A DNA stretch of 64,000 bases from Silene conica. Its lineage: Eukaryota; Streptophyta; Magnoliopsida; Caryophyllales; Caryophyllaceae. The position numbers and the translations under genes were made by a program. This document shows, piece by piece, positions 38,565 through 48,790 of the stretch (within the stretch, counting starts at the first letter, position 1; each line of letters begins with the position of its first letter). Location of the stretch: positions 16,514,952 to 16,578,951 of the forward strand of contig CM055311.2 in assembly GCA_029255685.2 (NCBI GenBank), read 5' to 3'. The notes under the pieces are model-generated. The model was not told the DNA's origin. It made no database searches and saw only the letters and a program-made list of their open reading frames with translations.

Positions 38565-39072
38565 AAAGGTGGTTGACACACTCCTACACTATAAAAAAAA
38601 TGCAAGGAGGTGACAATTATAAAATAATAGATCAAAATGTCCGACAATGATGGAGGCGTTAAAAAATGGGTCATCTATCCTACAAGCACAGGGTACCTTA
38701 TGACGTTCAAATCAAACAAGTGAAAATATGTCGTCCGCCAAGTCTATAAAAAATGACAGGATGGCATCAAAAAAAAATTGCAGAAGCTACCATCCTTACG
38801 ACAAGTTTGGGTGCTCCTTGACTTCCAAGTCAAATATAAGTTCATCCGCCAAATTAGATAATGATAGGGTGGTATATATTACAAAAAAAATGGATTACAT
38901 AGACGACAAGTTGAGGTGTCATTGACTCTCAAGTCAAGTCAAGCCAAGCAGAGCTGCCTTACTACAAGTTAGTGTATTCATTATCGACTTCCAAGTCAAA
39001 GCAAAAGGAATCGAGACCCCGCCACGTCAAGACACCCAAAAGTGCATGTGACAAGGTCTCGAGGGGGCAATT

Positions 39073-39751
39073 TGTAGGCACAGAAAATTTATTAAAGTGT
39101 CGAATAAATTTTTTAAATCAATTATTTTGAGTTAATACCAAATTTTAACTTAATTTAATTATTTTGTCCCGACTAAATCAAATACGAGTCGATTAGGATT
39201 ACAAAAGAAGCTATCCGGATCCTTAAACCCAAAAAGAAACAAATTTGGACCAAGTTCACAAGTAAAACCCACAAATGGGCTTGAATGTCAAAGTCCAATA
39301 AGGGGAATTGAAATCCTATAAAAAGGAGCTATCCTCATTCATTTCACAAGATTGGACTAATCAGAATTTAGAGAGAGAAGAAGACACAAAAGATCTACAA
39401 GCTCCCTCTGCAAAATACGTCTGCAAGCAGTCAACAAGGACACCAAAACTGTGCCGCCTGCCCAAGAGATTCAAGTCCAAGCTACAACGTTCAAGAGAGA
39501 TCGAGTCACCGCGACCCTCTCAAGAATACAAATCGACACCTCCTATTAGAGTGCACGCGACCTCTATTGGTGTCATTCAAATACAACGTTCACACCCTGC
39601 TACATAGAGTGTATACGTAACCTGTCACGGCATATTAGAATCAGAGGATATATTAGAAATAGTACACGTAACATTTTGATATTGATTAATAAAATTTATT
39701 TGTTTCATTTTTTTGTATTTCAGTTATTGCAATACAAAATCTGCTGTTACA
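39073..39751 (+). repeat. 3' LTR of Tat copy A
   Basis: 679 bp, TGTAGGCACAG...CTGCTGTTACA, directly after the tract CTCGAGGGGGCAATT. Confidence 0.9.
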
Positions 39752-39761
39752 AATTTTTATT

Positions 39762-40219
39762 TGTAGACACCGAAATTTTATATTTTGGTATCTATTTATT
39801 ATTTGATATCTTTTGTATTTACGGATAATTATCAAATAATATTGTGATAATATCCTAGAATATTCTAGGAGATGCTATATTATCCTCCAAGCTATTTTAG
39901 TATAAATATAGATCACAACTTTAGGGTTTAGAGGAGAGCAGATGGATTAAGTCAAACGACCCCGTCTTCCTACTAACAAATTGTAGGTAAGATGGAATAA
40001 TTCGCACAAGAGACCCCATTTTCTCCCTACGAGATTAAGTCGATAAGACCCTCATAGCACTATCAAAACCCCAAAATAAATCCCCTAGATATGGAATCAA
40101 GAGAGTTGCGAAAATTGTAATCACACAATCTTTCAATAATCAAATAAAATTCTTGTTTTCCGTATTATTTTTGTTCCTCTTTAATTATTATTGCAGGTTT
40201 TGAAATTTTATGGTTTACA
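39762..40219 (+). repeat. solo-LTR-like sequence of a related Tat family
   Basis: It starts TGTAGACACCGAAATTTTA and ends TTATGGTTTACA (458 bp). A TATAAATATAG box lies at about 39901 and AATAAAATTC near the end. No internal sequence is attached. Flanks (TTATT and GATGC) do not match, so either the end call or the solo origin may be wrong. Confidence 0.5.
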
Positions 40220-40734
40220 GATGCGTAAAAACCCGTGCATAAAACATAAGTGCAAAGTGGATATGAATGGAGGGATTGTAATTTAGGCTTTAAAGATCCA
40301 AGTATAGATACTAAAATAGCTAAACAATATGGTCATGGTTTTTATGAATCATAAGGTGTTTTCTTAAAAACTAGTTTTGGAGCCCGTGAAAATCACGGGA
40401 TCATTAATAATTTACTGTGTTTAAGTGTTTAATTTGTGAATAACTTATACAGAGTATTCACTATCTCTCAATCATTTGTTTAAAACGAACACGACCGAGT
40501 GAGCGGTATTTTAAAATAAATGTTTAATACAATTCAATTTTTGATTCAGGAGGACAGACAAACCAAAATGTGAATAACTTGGTTGTTTTGAAACGACCAT
40601 CTAAAAATTGCATTGAAATTTATTTTCTACTCCATTAAAGAAGTCACCCTTCCATATATGAACAAATTGCATTGAAATTTATTTTCTACTCTATATGCAG
40701 TTAAAAACCTCCTAATTTCGACATATATATGAAA

Positions 40735-41060
40735 ATTTTTATTACTAATTCTCTCAAAATTTTATGAATCAAAGGAAAATAAAAAATATGGTACATAAAT
40801 AAAGAGTATATATAATAATGATGAAAGAAAAGTTAAAATGTCATTTCATTAATACTTAAAATAATGGATAAATAAATAAGGTAAATTATGAGAGGAGATC
40901 AATTACAATTTCTTTTTGTTTATACCTTCTATTTTTTTTAGTTTTTTTGAACTTATACTGTATTTTTTAATTTTCTTAAATTGGTAATCCATGTCACGCT
41001 TTTTTACCATGTCACATAAAAGTTGTCACACCACAATTAAACTTGTCATGTCACATTTTT
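40735..41060 (+). repeat. direct duplication within the Helitron, copy 1
   Basis: It shares ACTAATTCTCTCAAAATTTT, then ATTATGAGAGGAGATCAAT and CCATGTCACATAAAAG-type sequence, in the same order as 42295-42660. The copies are diverged. Confidence 0.65.
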
Positions 41061-41838
41061 TAGGTTAGACTTTTAATACAATTTTATAAATTTGGGACAA
41101 AGTAAGAGAGTAAAGTAAATATCAAAACTTTACAGGTATACTCTAATAATAATTATTAGTAGTAAACATCTATCAGAATCACGCAACAAATAGAGATTTA
41201 TATCCAATTCCAAATATAGATTATTAAAATTCGATCATTCATCCAAAAGTATAATCAAAACAATATTATTATACGAAATATTAACATTTCCTAATTCATG
41301 AGAAATAAAATATAAACAAATCATTTAGAAGATAACATTTATCCAAAAAAACATTGTGAGTTATAGAATAATATATCTGATGGAAAGCAAAAAAAATGAT
41401 TTAAAGGCTTGAAAGCATTGGAATTGGAACAACAAATTGGAGAATAAGAATCGGTTTCTAACTAATTACTAATCGTGCATATTTTTATTATGAATATATT
41501 TATAACACTATGATATAATAAAATTGACATATGTGCATCGTACTTTAACACTTTGACTAAGCAATTTGATTTCTAACCTGTTTGACAAAATAAAAATAGA
41601 ACATAAGTGTTACAATGGAGACCAACGTGTATGAAAGATTGAAAGACAATAATGTAACATGTCAATAACTTATTAAAGAGTTTTGTTACCTTTCGATGTT
41701 TCAAATACACCATTGCAGAAAGAAAAAAATCGGCAAAAATAAAAGAGTCATTTAAATCACGAAAATATCTGTAAAGAAGATCCATAACTATTATTTTCAA
41801 TCTCGTGCATTTTTATTTATATGTGAGTATGTCATCCC

Positions 41839-42290
41839 CCTGTAATATTAATGTACACACAAAAATAATAATTGATAAGATTCTAATTGATTCAAAACAT
41901 AATAAAAATAAAAAGAGAATAATTAACTTAGTTCTCCGCGTATACTTTACCTAGAAATTTTTTGACTAAATAAAGTTGAAAATTCAACCTCCTGTAATAT
42001 TAAATATAAACACACACAAAAAATACTAATAAGATTCTAAGTGATTCAAAACATAATAAAAATAAGAAGCGAATAATTAATTAATGCATGTAGTTCTCTA
42101 GGTATAATTCAACTACCAATATTTTGACTAAAGATGAAAATTCATTCTCCTGCAATATTAAAAAAAACACAAAAAATAATAACTAATAAGGTTCTAATTA
42201 ATTCAAAACATAGTAAAAAAACGATATAACTAATTTACTTTTCTATGTATACTTTAGTGCTAATTTTTTGAATAAAGTTGAAATTAGGGT
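41839..42290 (+). repeat. tandem repeat, three copies of about 155 bases
   Basis: Copies start at 41839, 41991 and 42149 (CCTGTAATATT or CCTGCAATATT). Each contains ATAAGATTCTAA, GATTCAAAACATAATAAAAA and GTATACTTTA. They lie between the two direct duplications. Confidence 0.75.
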
Positions 42291-42294
42291 TGTT

Positions 42295-42660
42295 ATAATA
42301 GTTACATATGAAATTATTTGCAACTAATTCTCTCAAAATTTTATGAATAGAACGAAGATAAAAAAAATATGGAATATACAAACTGGGTATATATAGTAAA
42401 TGAAAAGAAAGTTAAAAGGTGATTTCATTAAATAAAGGAAATAATGGTTAATAAATAAAGGTAAATAAATAACAAAAATTATGAGAGGAGATCAATGGTT
42501 ATTTTTTTTTGTGTTTAAAGCTTATATTTTTTAATTTCTTAACTTATATTTTTTTTTCTTAAATTGATAATTCATGTCACTTTTTTTTGCCATGTCACAT
42601 TTAAAGTTATCATGTCACATTTATTTTTGCCATGCCACACTTTTTAGGCTACCCTTTTAA
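42295..42660 (+). repeat. direct duplication within the Helitron, copy 2
   Basis: Second copy of the 40735-41060 block, about 1.56 kb away and in the same orientation, with small indels. Confidence 0.65.
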
Positions 42661-43234
42661 TTATATTTTATAGATATTTTTTTTAAGATAAACACTTTAT
42701 AAATAGCTTATTTTGACACATGACGATAAAAAAAATACTTAATTTAGCGTTTTAATTATATTGTATAAGTATACTATTTATACAATATATTTTTCACTGA
42801 TTACGGAGTAAATTTGTTAATTTTTATATTCCAAAATAACTAAAATATTTTAGATAAGACGTTGAATAAATTCTATATATTATTATTATAGCCAAAAGAA
42901 AGGTTAAAAGTGTATTAAAAGCTATTAACTTCACTTAATAATTTTACCTTTTAATATTTTTTTAGAGTGTGAAATATAATAATTAAAATGTTTTAGTTTT
43001 TAGATAAATATTTTGTAAATAGCTTATCTTTACACGCAAGTACGCAACGCTAAAAAAGTTAGTGTAATAATTAACTTTAAATTATATTGTATGGATAGAT
43101 GTATGTAATTTAATCATTATAGCAAAACAAAATAGTTGCAAGATGTAAATTTAAAGTGATGTGTTTTTTATTTAGGGATTAACTTATTCTAACAATAAAC
43201 GCATAAATTTTAAATTTAGCATGCATTTTGATTT

Positions 43235-43409
43235 TTTTTTTTTTGGGTGACGAGGGGTTTAATCTCCCCGGGCCCATGCATTCCCGCACCACCACATGGA
43301 CCATGTAAGTCACCCCCTCTGGGGGTTGCAGTGGCCAAGTGATCATCACCCCAACTGGTAATCGAATCTGAGACCTCTTAACTCCTGCATTTCTGCAAGC
43401 TTTAAGGTT
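43235..43409 (-). mobile_element. tRNA-related SINE
   Basis: On the minus strand GCAGGAGTTAAGAGGTCTCA is followed by a B-box-like AGATTCGATTACC and a GC-rich body, ending in an A run (T at 43232-43244 on the plus strand). A 13-bp target duplication TGCATTTTGATTT flanks it (43222-43234 and 43410-43422). The A-box end is short, so it is probably 5'-truncated. It is inserted in the Helitron. Confidence 0.8.
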
Positions 43410-43930
43410 TGCATTTTGATTTATTAATTGCTGTTAAATTTATTAAATATTAAGAGTCTAAACTTTATTCGTTATTATGCTATTTAAAAACTTGGTATGC
43501 ATTAAATGCTTGTAAATTCATTAGCTTTTTTTTATTTTTTTATTTTTTAAATAATGATGTTATGGTATTTAAAAACATGATATGCATTTAATGCTCGTAA
43601 ATTTATTAGTTTTTTTATTTTTTCTTTTTTAAATAATGATGATGTGGCTTGCTAGAATTCCTCAAAAGTGAAATGGTGAAATGTGGTGCTTTATCTAGCT
43701 TTTTATATTATATATAGAATGGAGATTGATTATGGCCTTATGGGTGGAATGTTGAGTTACCAGGCGGTGATTAAAAGCGTCAGACGGTGAAAAGGCAAAT
43801 GAGAGGATCACATCGAAATAGTAGCTGTTAAGAATGGATCTATGAATCAGACGAGGAACTAAACTGACACTTGACTGAAAGCCTATTTGCCGTGGATGAA
43901 TCTGACATATGCTCAACTTTTTATGGTACC

Positions 43931-44583
43931 TGTAGGCACAGAAAATTTATTAATGTGCCGAATAAATAAAATAAATCAATTATTTTGAGTTAATACCAAA
44001 TTTTAACTTAATTTAATTATTTTGTCCCGACTAAATGAAATACGGGTCGATTCGGATTACAAAAGAAGCTATCCGGATCTCTAAACCCAAAAAGAAGCAA
44101 ATTTGGTCACAAGCAAACCCATAAATGGGCCTGTGACTACCAAAGTCCAACAAGGAGAATCAAAACTCTATAAAAGGAGCTCTCCTCATTCATTCTAAGG
44201 GTTGAAAATTCATTATTGCAAAGGCGCTAGAGAAGACAAGGTACAAATCCAACCAAACTCTCTCTATCAAAGTCATTGCAAGCAGTCAACAAGCACACCA
44301 AATCGTGCCGCCTGCGTTGAAGATTCAAACACAAATTCAAACCTTTAAGGGAGATTCAAGTCATCGTGACCCTCCCAAGAAATCAAATTCACAGCACGCG
44401 TAGATTAACCAAAGTTGTCTACAGTGCACCCCTCACGTGTACCCTTTACACGTACCCCTACGGCATACTAGAATCAGAGGATACACTAGAGATTGTACAC
44501 GTACTTTTGATATTTAATTAATAAAATTTATTTGTTTCATTGTTTTGTATTTCAGTTATTGCGATACGAAATCTGCTGTTACA
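43931..44583 (+). repeat. 5' LTR of Tat copy C
   Basis: 653 bp, TGTAGGCACAG...CTGCTGTTACA. It is followed by the same TGGTGAACCC primer-binding region as copy A, and has a TATAAAAGGAG box at about 44170. It differs from the copy A LTRs by several percent plus indels. Confidence 0.9.
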
Positions 44584-44599
44584 AATTTTGGTGAACCCA

Positions 44600-46056
44600 A
44601 CGTGAAAAATCTCTACCTCTCATCTCTACTGCCATTTTATTCAACTCTACCACAACAAGAAGACGTCTACCAAGCAAAGCATCTCCTCCAGCGCATCCAA
44701 GAGGACGTACGCAGATATCCTACAAAGTACTCCTGTTGTTACTACCTCTCCAGCTCTACAGTCAGTTGACATCTCTACAAGAGGAAGGGTGAAGAAGGCT
44801 GATGTCAATGCTGCTGCTGCAAGTCTACGCTCTGCTCACGTCCCAACTAGACCGCGCAAGATTTCGGTCGCCTTCATAGCTGCTGCTGCTACGGCACTCC
44901 TGACTGCCTCCTCTCCTCTACGTGCGAAGACTAAGATTGTTAACGTCAAGAAGGCATCTCCTGGCAACCCAAAGAAGTCGCCAAAGAAGAAAGAAGTCTC
45001 AACTTATGATGTTGCTTCAGTTATGGTGATCAATGGTGATACCCTTGAGAAATAAGTCCAGAATATGAACTCACTCCTTGAAAGGGTGTTAAAGGAGAAC
45101 GAGGAGAAAAACAAGAAGATTGACGAGCTCCAAAAAGAGGTGGTGGCGCTCCGTGACAAGAAGGTTGAGAGCGAATATGGTGATACTAAGGAGGAGGATG
45201 ACAGCGACAAAGATGTTGGCAAGGAAGACGGTGGAAAGCCAACTAATGAAGTCGGCGCCTTCACTGAGGAAAAGCTTCAGGAGCTAATAGCAAGGACCAT
45301 CAAGAGTCAGCTAGACAACAGCTCAGCAGGCAATGGACGTTACATCAAGCCTTATACCAAGAGGATTGACAGCTTACGCATGCCTTCTGGTTATCAACCT
45401 CCAAAGTTTCAACAGTTCGAAGGGAAGGGGAACCCAAAATAACACATTGCTCACTTCGTCGAGACATGCAGCAACGCCGGAACTGAAGGTGATTTTTTGG
45501 TAAAGCAGTTTGTGCGCTCTCTTAAAGGAGTTGTGTTTGACTGGTATACGGATCTGGATTCTGAGTCAATTGACAGCTGGGGTCGCATGGAAGATGAATT
45601 CCTCAACAGATTCTACAGTACCAGGCGTGTCATCAACATGAGTGAGTTGACAAATACAACCCAATGGAAGATGAACCTGTCGTCGACTACATCAACAGGT
45701 GGCGTGCGCTGAGTTTGGAATGCAAGGATCGTTTAAGTGAGACCTCAGCAGTTGAGATGTGCATCAATGGGATGAGCTGGGATATTCTCTATATCTTGAA
45801 GGGAATCAGGCCAAGAAGTTTTCAAGAACTGGCGACCCGCGCTCATGATATGGAGATTACAATCAAAGGACGTGACAAGTCTCGATCAACGTCTTCCAAG
45901 GCAACGAGTGAAAAGAAGGAGTTCAAGAAAACTGGTAAGAGCTCTAGGTCATCAACAAAGGAAACAATGGCCGTTGAGACCAGTAGTGCGCCTGTGAAGA
46001 TCTCGTCCAAACCCAAGTACGAGAAGAAGAAGGAGAAGTTTTCTTATAACTACTAA
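44600..46056 (+). pseudogene. Tat gag, copy C (fossil)
   Basis: Same layout as copy A: an alanine-rich N-terminus, coiled coil, gag domain (FQQFEGKGNP, VFDWYTDLDSESIDSW, ALSLECKDRLSETS) and a lysine-rich C-terminal part. A few breaks. Confidence 0.88.
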
Positions 46057-46072
46057 CGAGAAAAGCCCACCT

Positions 46073-48787
46073 TTGGAGGAGTTACAAGCAAAGAAGTACC
46101 CATTTCCAGACTCTGACTTGTCAGGAATGTTAGATGATCTATTGGAAAAAAGGGTTATACAACTGCCAAAGTCCAAGCGTCCTGAGCAAGCAAACAATAC
46201 AGGAGATCCCAATTACTATCGCTACCATAGGTTGTTGGGTAATCCCCTTGAAAAGTGTATAACACTTAAGGAGAAGATAATGCAACTCTCCAAGGAAGGG
46301 AAGATCATTCTTGACTTGGATGAAACAATTTCAGCAAATCAAACTACCGCGGTTCTGGAGGAATTTGAAGAGCCAACTATGCATCAAGGATGGTTTATTC
46401 ATACGTTGCAATTTGGAAGCTTTAAGCCTACGATGTTACGGATTCAAAGGTCATCACCATCACTACCTCCAGTATCTTCAGAAACAAAGTTAACTCCTCA
46501 AGACAAGAATGAGGGAGATAAAAATGAAGATGATGACAATGAAGGTTGGACCTTGGTAACACATAGAAAGCCGAGGAAACAAGTGAAGCAAATAGTCCAG
46601 CGTCGGCGAAGTAAGCCAAAGAAGAAAAAGCCTCGCAAACCAAAAAACAAGAAAAGGCCGAAAACTGTGGTTAAACCACGTGTCTTGCCTATAGATATGT
46701 TAGAGCAAGAACCACCAAGGCATGTTACCTTAGAAGAATTCTTCCCACGATATTTTTTGAACAAGGTATCCGTGTGCACTACCTCAGCAATTGAAGGTAG
46801 CAAAGAAGAAAAGGCAAAGGAAGGAGAGGTGGATGATGCAGTGCCAACACAGGAACCTCACCCTCAAAAGGATGATGAAGTGGTGAATGCTCTAGATGGC
46901 CTCCCTGCAAACATGGGATGGAAAAAAATATTTCATTTGCCTAAAGAGAAGCGTCAATTGATACTTCAAGGACTCGAGAAACCAGAGTTGTATGCAGGCA
47001 AGATGAAAGAAACGGTTGAGCCCACCGAGCAATCAACTGGATGTTTCTCCTGTAACGCGGCCTTGAGTTTCTCAGATGAAGATTTACTTCTTGGATCTAC
47101 ACTTCACAACAGGCCTCTCTATGTGTCAGGGTACATCCGGGGGCATAAAGTCAAGCGTATCTTGATCGATGGAGGTTCAGGAGTCAACCTCATGCCAAAG
47201 GCGACCATGCAAGAGTTGGAGATCACAATGGATGAATTGTCAAATAGTCAAACAATGATTCATGGCTTCAATTTAAATGGGGAGCGCGCAGTTGGAATGA
47301 TTCGAGTAAACCTTAGCATGGGTGACTTGTCTTCCGACACACTGTTCCACGTCATCGACGCTAAGACATCATTTAAACTGTTGCTAGGACGACCCTGGAA
47401 GCATGAAAACGGAGTCGTCGCCTCAACCCTTCATCAATGCTTGAAGTATTATCGCGGCGGTGAGAGAAACATAGACGGAGATGCAAAACCTTTCTCTAAA
47501 GTCGACGCCTTCTTCGCTGATGCAAAATTCTTTGAAGAAAACGGTACGTCCAGTGAGTTCATGCCAACCACCATATCTTCAACAGGAAAAGGGGGCAAGC
47601 GAGAAAAGACCATCGTCACGGAAAATGCAACTCCAAATCCTGCTAAAGAAGTTGATGTCAAGGCAGAGGCAAGCAAGGTAACCACTCATATTGCGTCATC
47701 GAAGAAAGAAGAGATGACGCAGAAGACCGCGTCGCCAGTACTACGCTACATCCCAAAGTCTCGGCGCAAAGATGGGGAGAGTCCTTTCGCAGAATGTCCA
47801 ACGTCAAAGACAGAATCTAAGGACAAAAATAAGTCAAGTCAGACGATCAAGCAAGAATGGGTCGCAAAAGTTACTATACCTCTGACAAGTTCATCCCAAA
47901 CAAAGGTTGTGAAACCACCTCCTACGGGTTTTGTTCATTCATCCAGTCAACCTTCAAGTGAGGAAAACAAAGGGATGTTTGATCCTAATCCATACAAGCT
48001 ACTTGCAAAGGCTGGTTATGACTTCACAAATCCGACTCCCCTTGGGAAGGTTATAAAAGTTGAGCCATATGGCCTTAATAAGGTGCAGCAAGAGTTCTTC
48101 AAGGAAGAAGGGAGTTTCATAGCATCCAAACCTGGGTTGGGATACGAGTCTCCTGCAGCTATGAAGATTGGTGCTCGCAGAAGAGGCGCTAGTACATCTT
48201 CTCAGCACATTACAGTGGAAGAAGTTGCAGAAGATGAACAAGAAGGAGAAAAGGCGCATTCATCTTCGGTTTTCGATCGCATAAGTCCACCTGCAAAAAA
48301 GTCACATTCTTCGGTATTTACAAGGTTGGGAAGACCAAGTGTTTCAACTAAACGCACCTCAGTCTTTGCTAGGCTTGGCAATCAAGATAAAAGTGAAGTC
48401 AAAACACAAGTGCCTTCGCTGTACATGAACAAGAAGAGTACAATACATGATCGCTTGGGCAATCCATCAAAAACAGTCTTCAATCGACTAAGAGATCCCA
48501 AGAAGAGTTGTGGTGACAAACGTTCTTTCTCAAATTCTGCAAAACAAGTTGAAGAAGAAATAAGATCAAGTGATGACCTGAGAAGCGCGGTACCATCTCG
48601 CATGAAACGTATGCAAGTAGTGGATAGCATACAACATGAACCACTCAAAGTAAGGAGGCGTATACTAGTTCTCACGGGCCAGTCAAAAGACGTAGAAGAG
48701 CTTGTTTCTTCATCTTCAAGTCACTCCAGTCCAAATGAACCAAAGGACTTCGAAAATGTCACGTCATCATATCACATCACAGTATAA
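46073..48787 (+). CDS. Tat ORF with retropepsin-like protease
   Basis: An open frame of 904 codons. A lysine-rich basic segment lies at about 185-205. An aspartic protease motif ILIDGGSGVNLMPK follows at about residues 363-376, with the second strand FKLLLGRPW. After a long polar linker a glycine motif SKPGLGYESPAAMKIGA (about 685-700) resembles part of a G-patch. Tat elements use this region to mature the polyprotein. The frame is open throughout, but the neighbouring gag and pol frames are damaged. Confidence 0.85.
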   Translation: MEELQAKKYPFPDSDLSGMLDDLLEKRVIQLPKSKRPEQANNTGDPNYYRYHRLLGNPLEKCITLKEKIMQLSKEGKIILDLDETISANQTTAVLEEFEEPTMHQGWFIHTLQFGSFKPTMLRIQRSSPSLPPVSSETKLTPQDKNEGDKNEDDDNEGWTLVTHRKPRKQVKQIVQRRRSKPKKKKPRKPKNKKRPKTVVKPRVLPIDMLEQEPPRHVTLEEFFPRYFLNKVSVCTTSAIEGSKEEKAKEGEVDDAVPTQEPHPQKDDEVVNALDGLPANMGWKKIFHLPKEKRQLILQGLEKPELYAGKMKETVEPTEQSTGCFSCNAALSFSDEDLLLGSTLHNRPLYVSGYIRGHKVKRILIDGGSGVNLMPKATMQELEITMDELSNSQTMIHGFNLNGERAVGMIRVNLSMGDLSSDTLFHVIDAKTSFKLLLGRPWKHENGVVASTLHQCLKYYRGGERNIDGDAKPFSKVDAFFADAKFFEENGTSSEFMPTTISSTGKGGKREKTIVTENATPNPAKEVDVKAEASKVTTHIASSKKEEMTQKTASPVLRYIPKSRRKDGESPFAECPTSKTESKDKNKSSQTIKQEWVAKVTIPLTSSSQTKVVKPPPTGFVHSSSQPSSEENKGMFDPNPYKLLAKAGYDFTNPTPLGKVIKVEPYGLNKVQQEFFKEEGSFIASKPGLGYESPAAMKIGARRRGASTSSQHITVEEVAEDEQEGEKAHSSSVFDRISPPAKKSHSSVFTRLGRPSVSTKRTSVFARLGNQDKSEVKTQVPSLYMNKKSTIHDRLGNPSKTVFNRLRDPKKSCGDKRSFSNSAKQVEEEIRSSDDLRSAVPSRMKRMQVVDSIQHEPLKVRRRILVLTGQSKDVEELVSSSSSHSSPNEPKDFENVTSSYHITV

Positions 48788-48790
48788 GAG

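Larger units (their letters stand above)
29488..39751 (+). mobile_element. Ty3/Tat retrotransposon copy A (broken, pol absent)
   Basis: A 5' LTR (29488-30168), a primer-binding region (TGGTGAACCCGACG at about 30173), gag (about 30190-31660), tandem-repeat arrays (32012-32930), a long non-coding 3' region, a polypurine tract (TCGAGGGGGCAATT, 39059-39072) and a 3' LTR (39073-39751). Reverse transcriptase, RNase H and integrase are absent; a minus-strand copia LTR fragment lies where they would begin. A copia element is inserted in the 3' region. By eye the LTRs differ at roughly 27 of 680 sites, about 4 percent, which at common plant rates means on the order of 1-2 million years. Gag has several breaks. 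No matching target duplication was found. Confidence 0.88.
40371..43725 (-). mobile_element. non-autonomous Helitron
   Basis: On the minus strand it begins TCTCCATTCTATATATAATA at 43725, a typical Helitron 5' end. It ends with hairpin CCCGTG-ATTTT-CACGGG, eight bases and CTAG at 40371. It is bounded by A at the 5' side and T at the 3' side, as expected for insertion between A and T. About 3.36 kb, AT-rich, with no RepHel frame. It contains tandem repeats, a direct duplication of about 300 bases and a SINE. Confidence 0.75.

Noticed and set aside
38565-39072. Possible host gene between the copia element and the Tat LTR
   Set aside because: It is the continuation of the Tat 3' region, ending at the polypurine tract. 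Frames are short and contain the loose 3' repeats.
39762-40219. A full extra retroelement next to Tat copy A
   Set aside because: There is only one LTR-like unit, no internal sequence and no matching target duplication. Kept as a tentative solo LTR.
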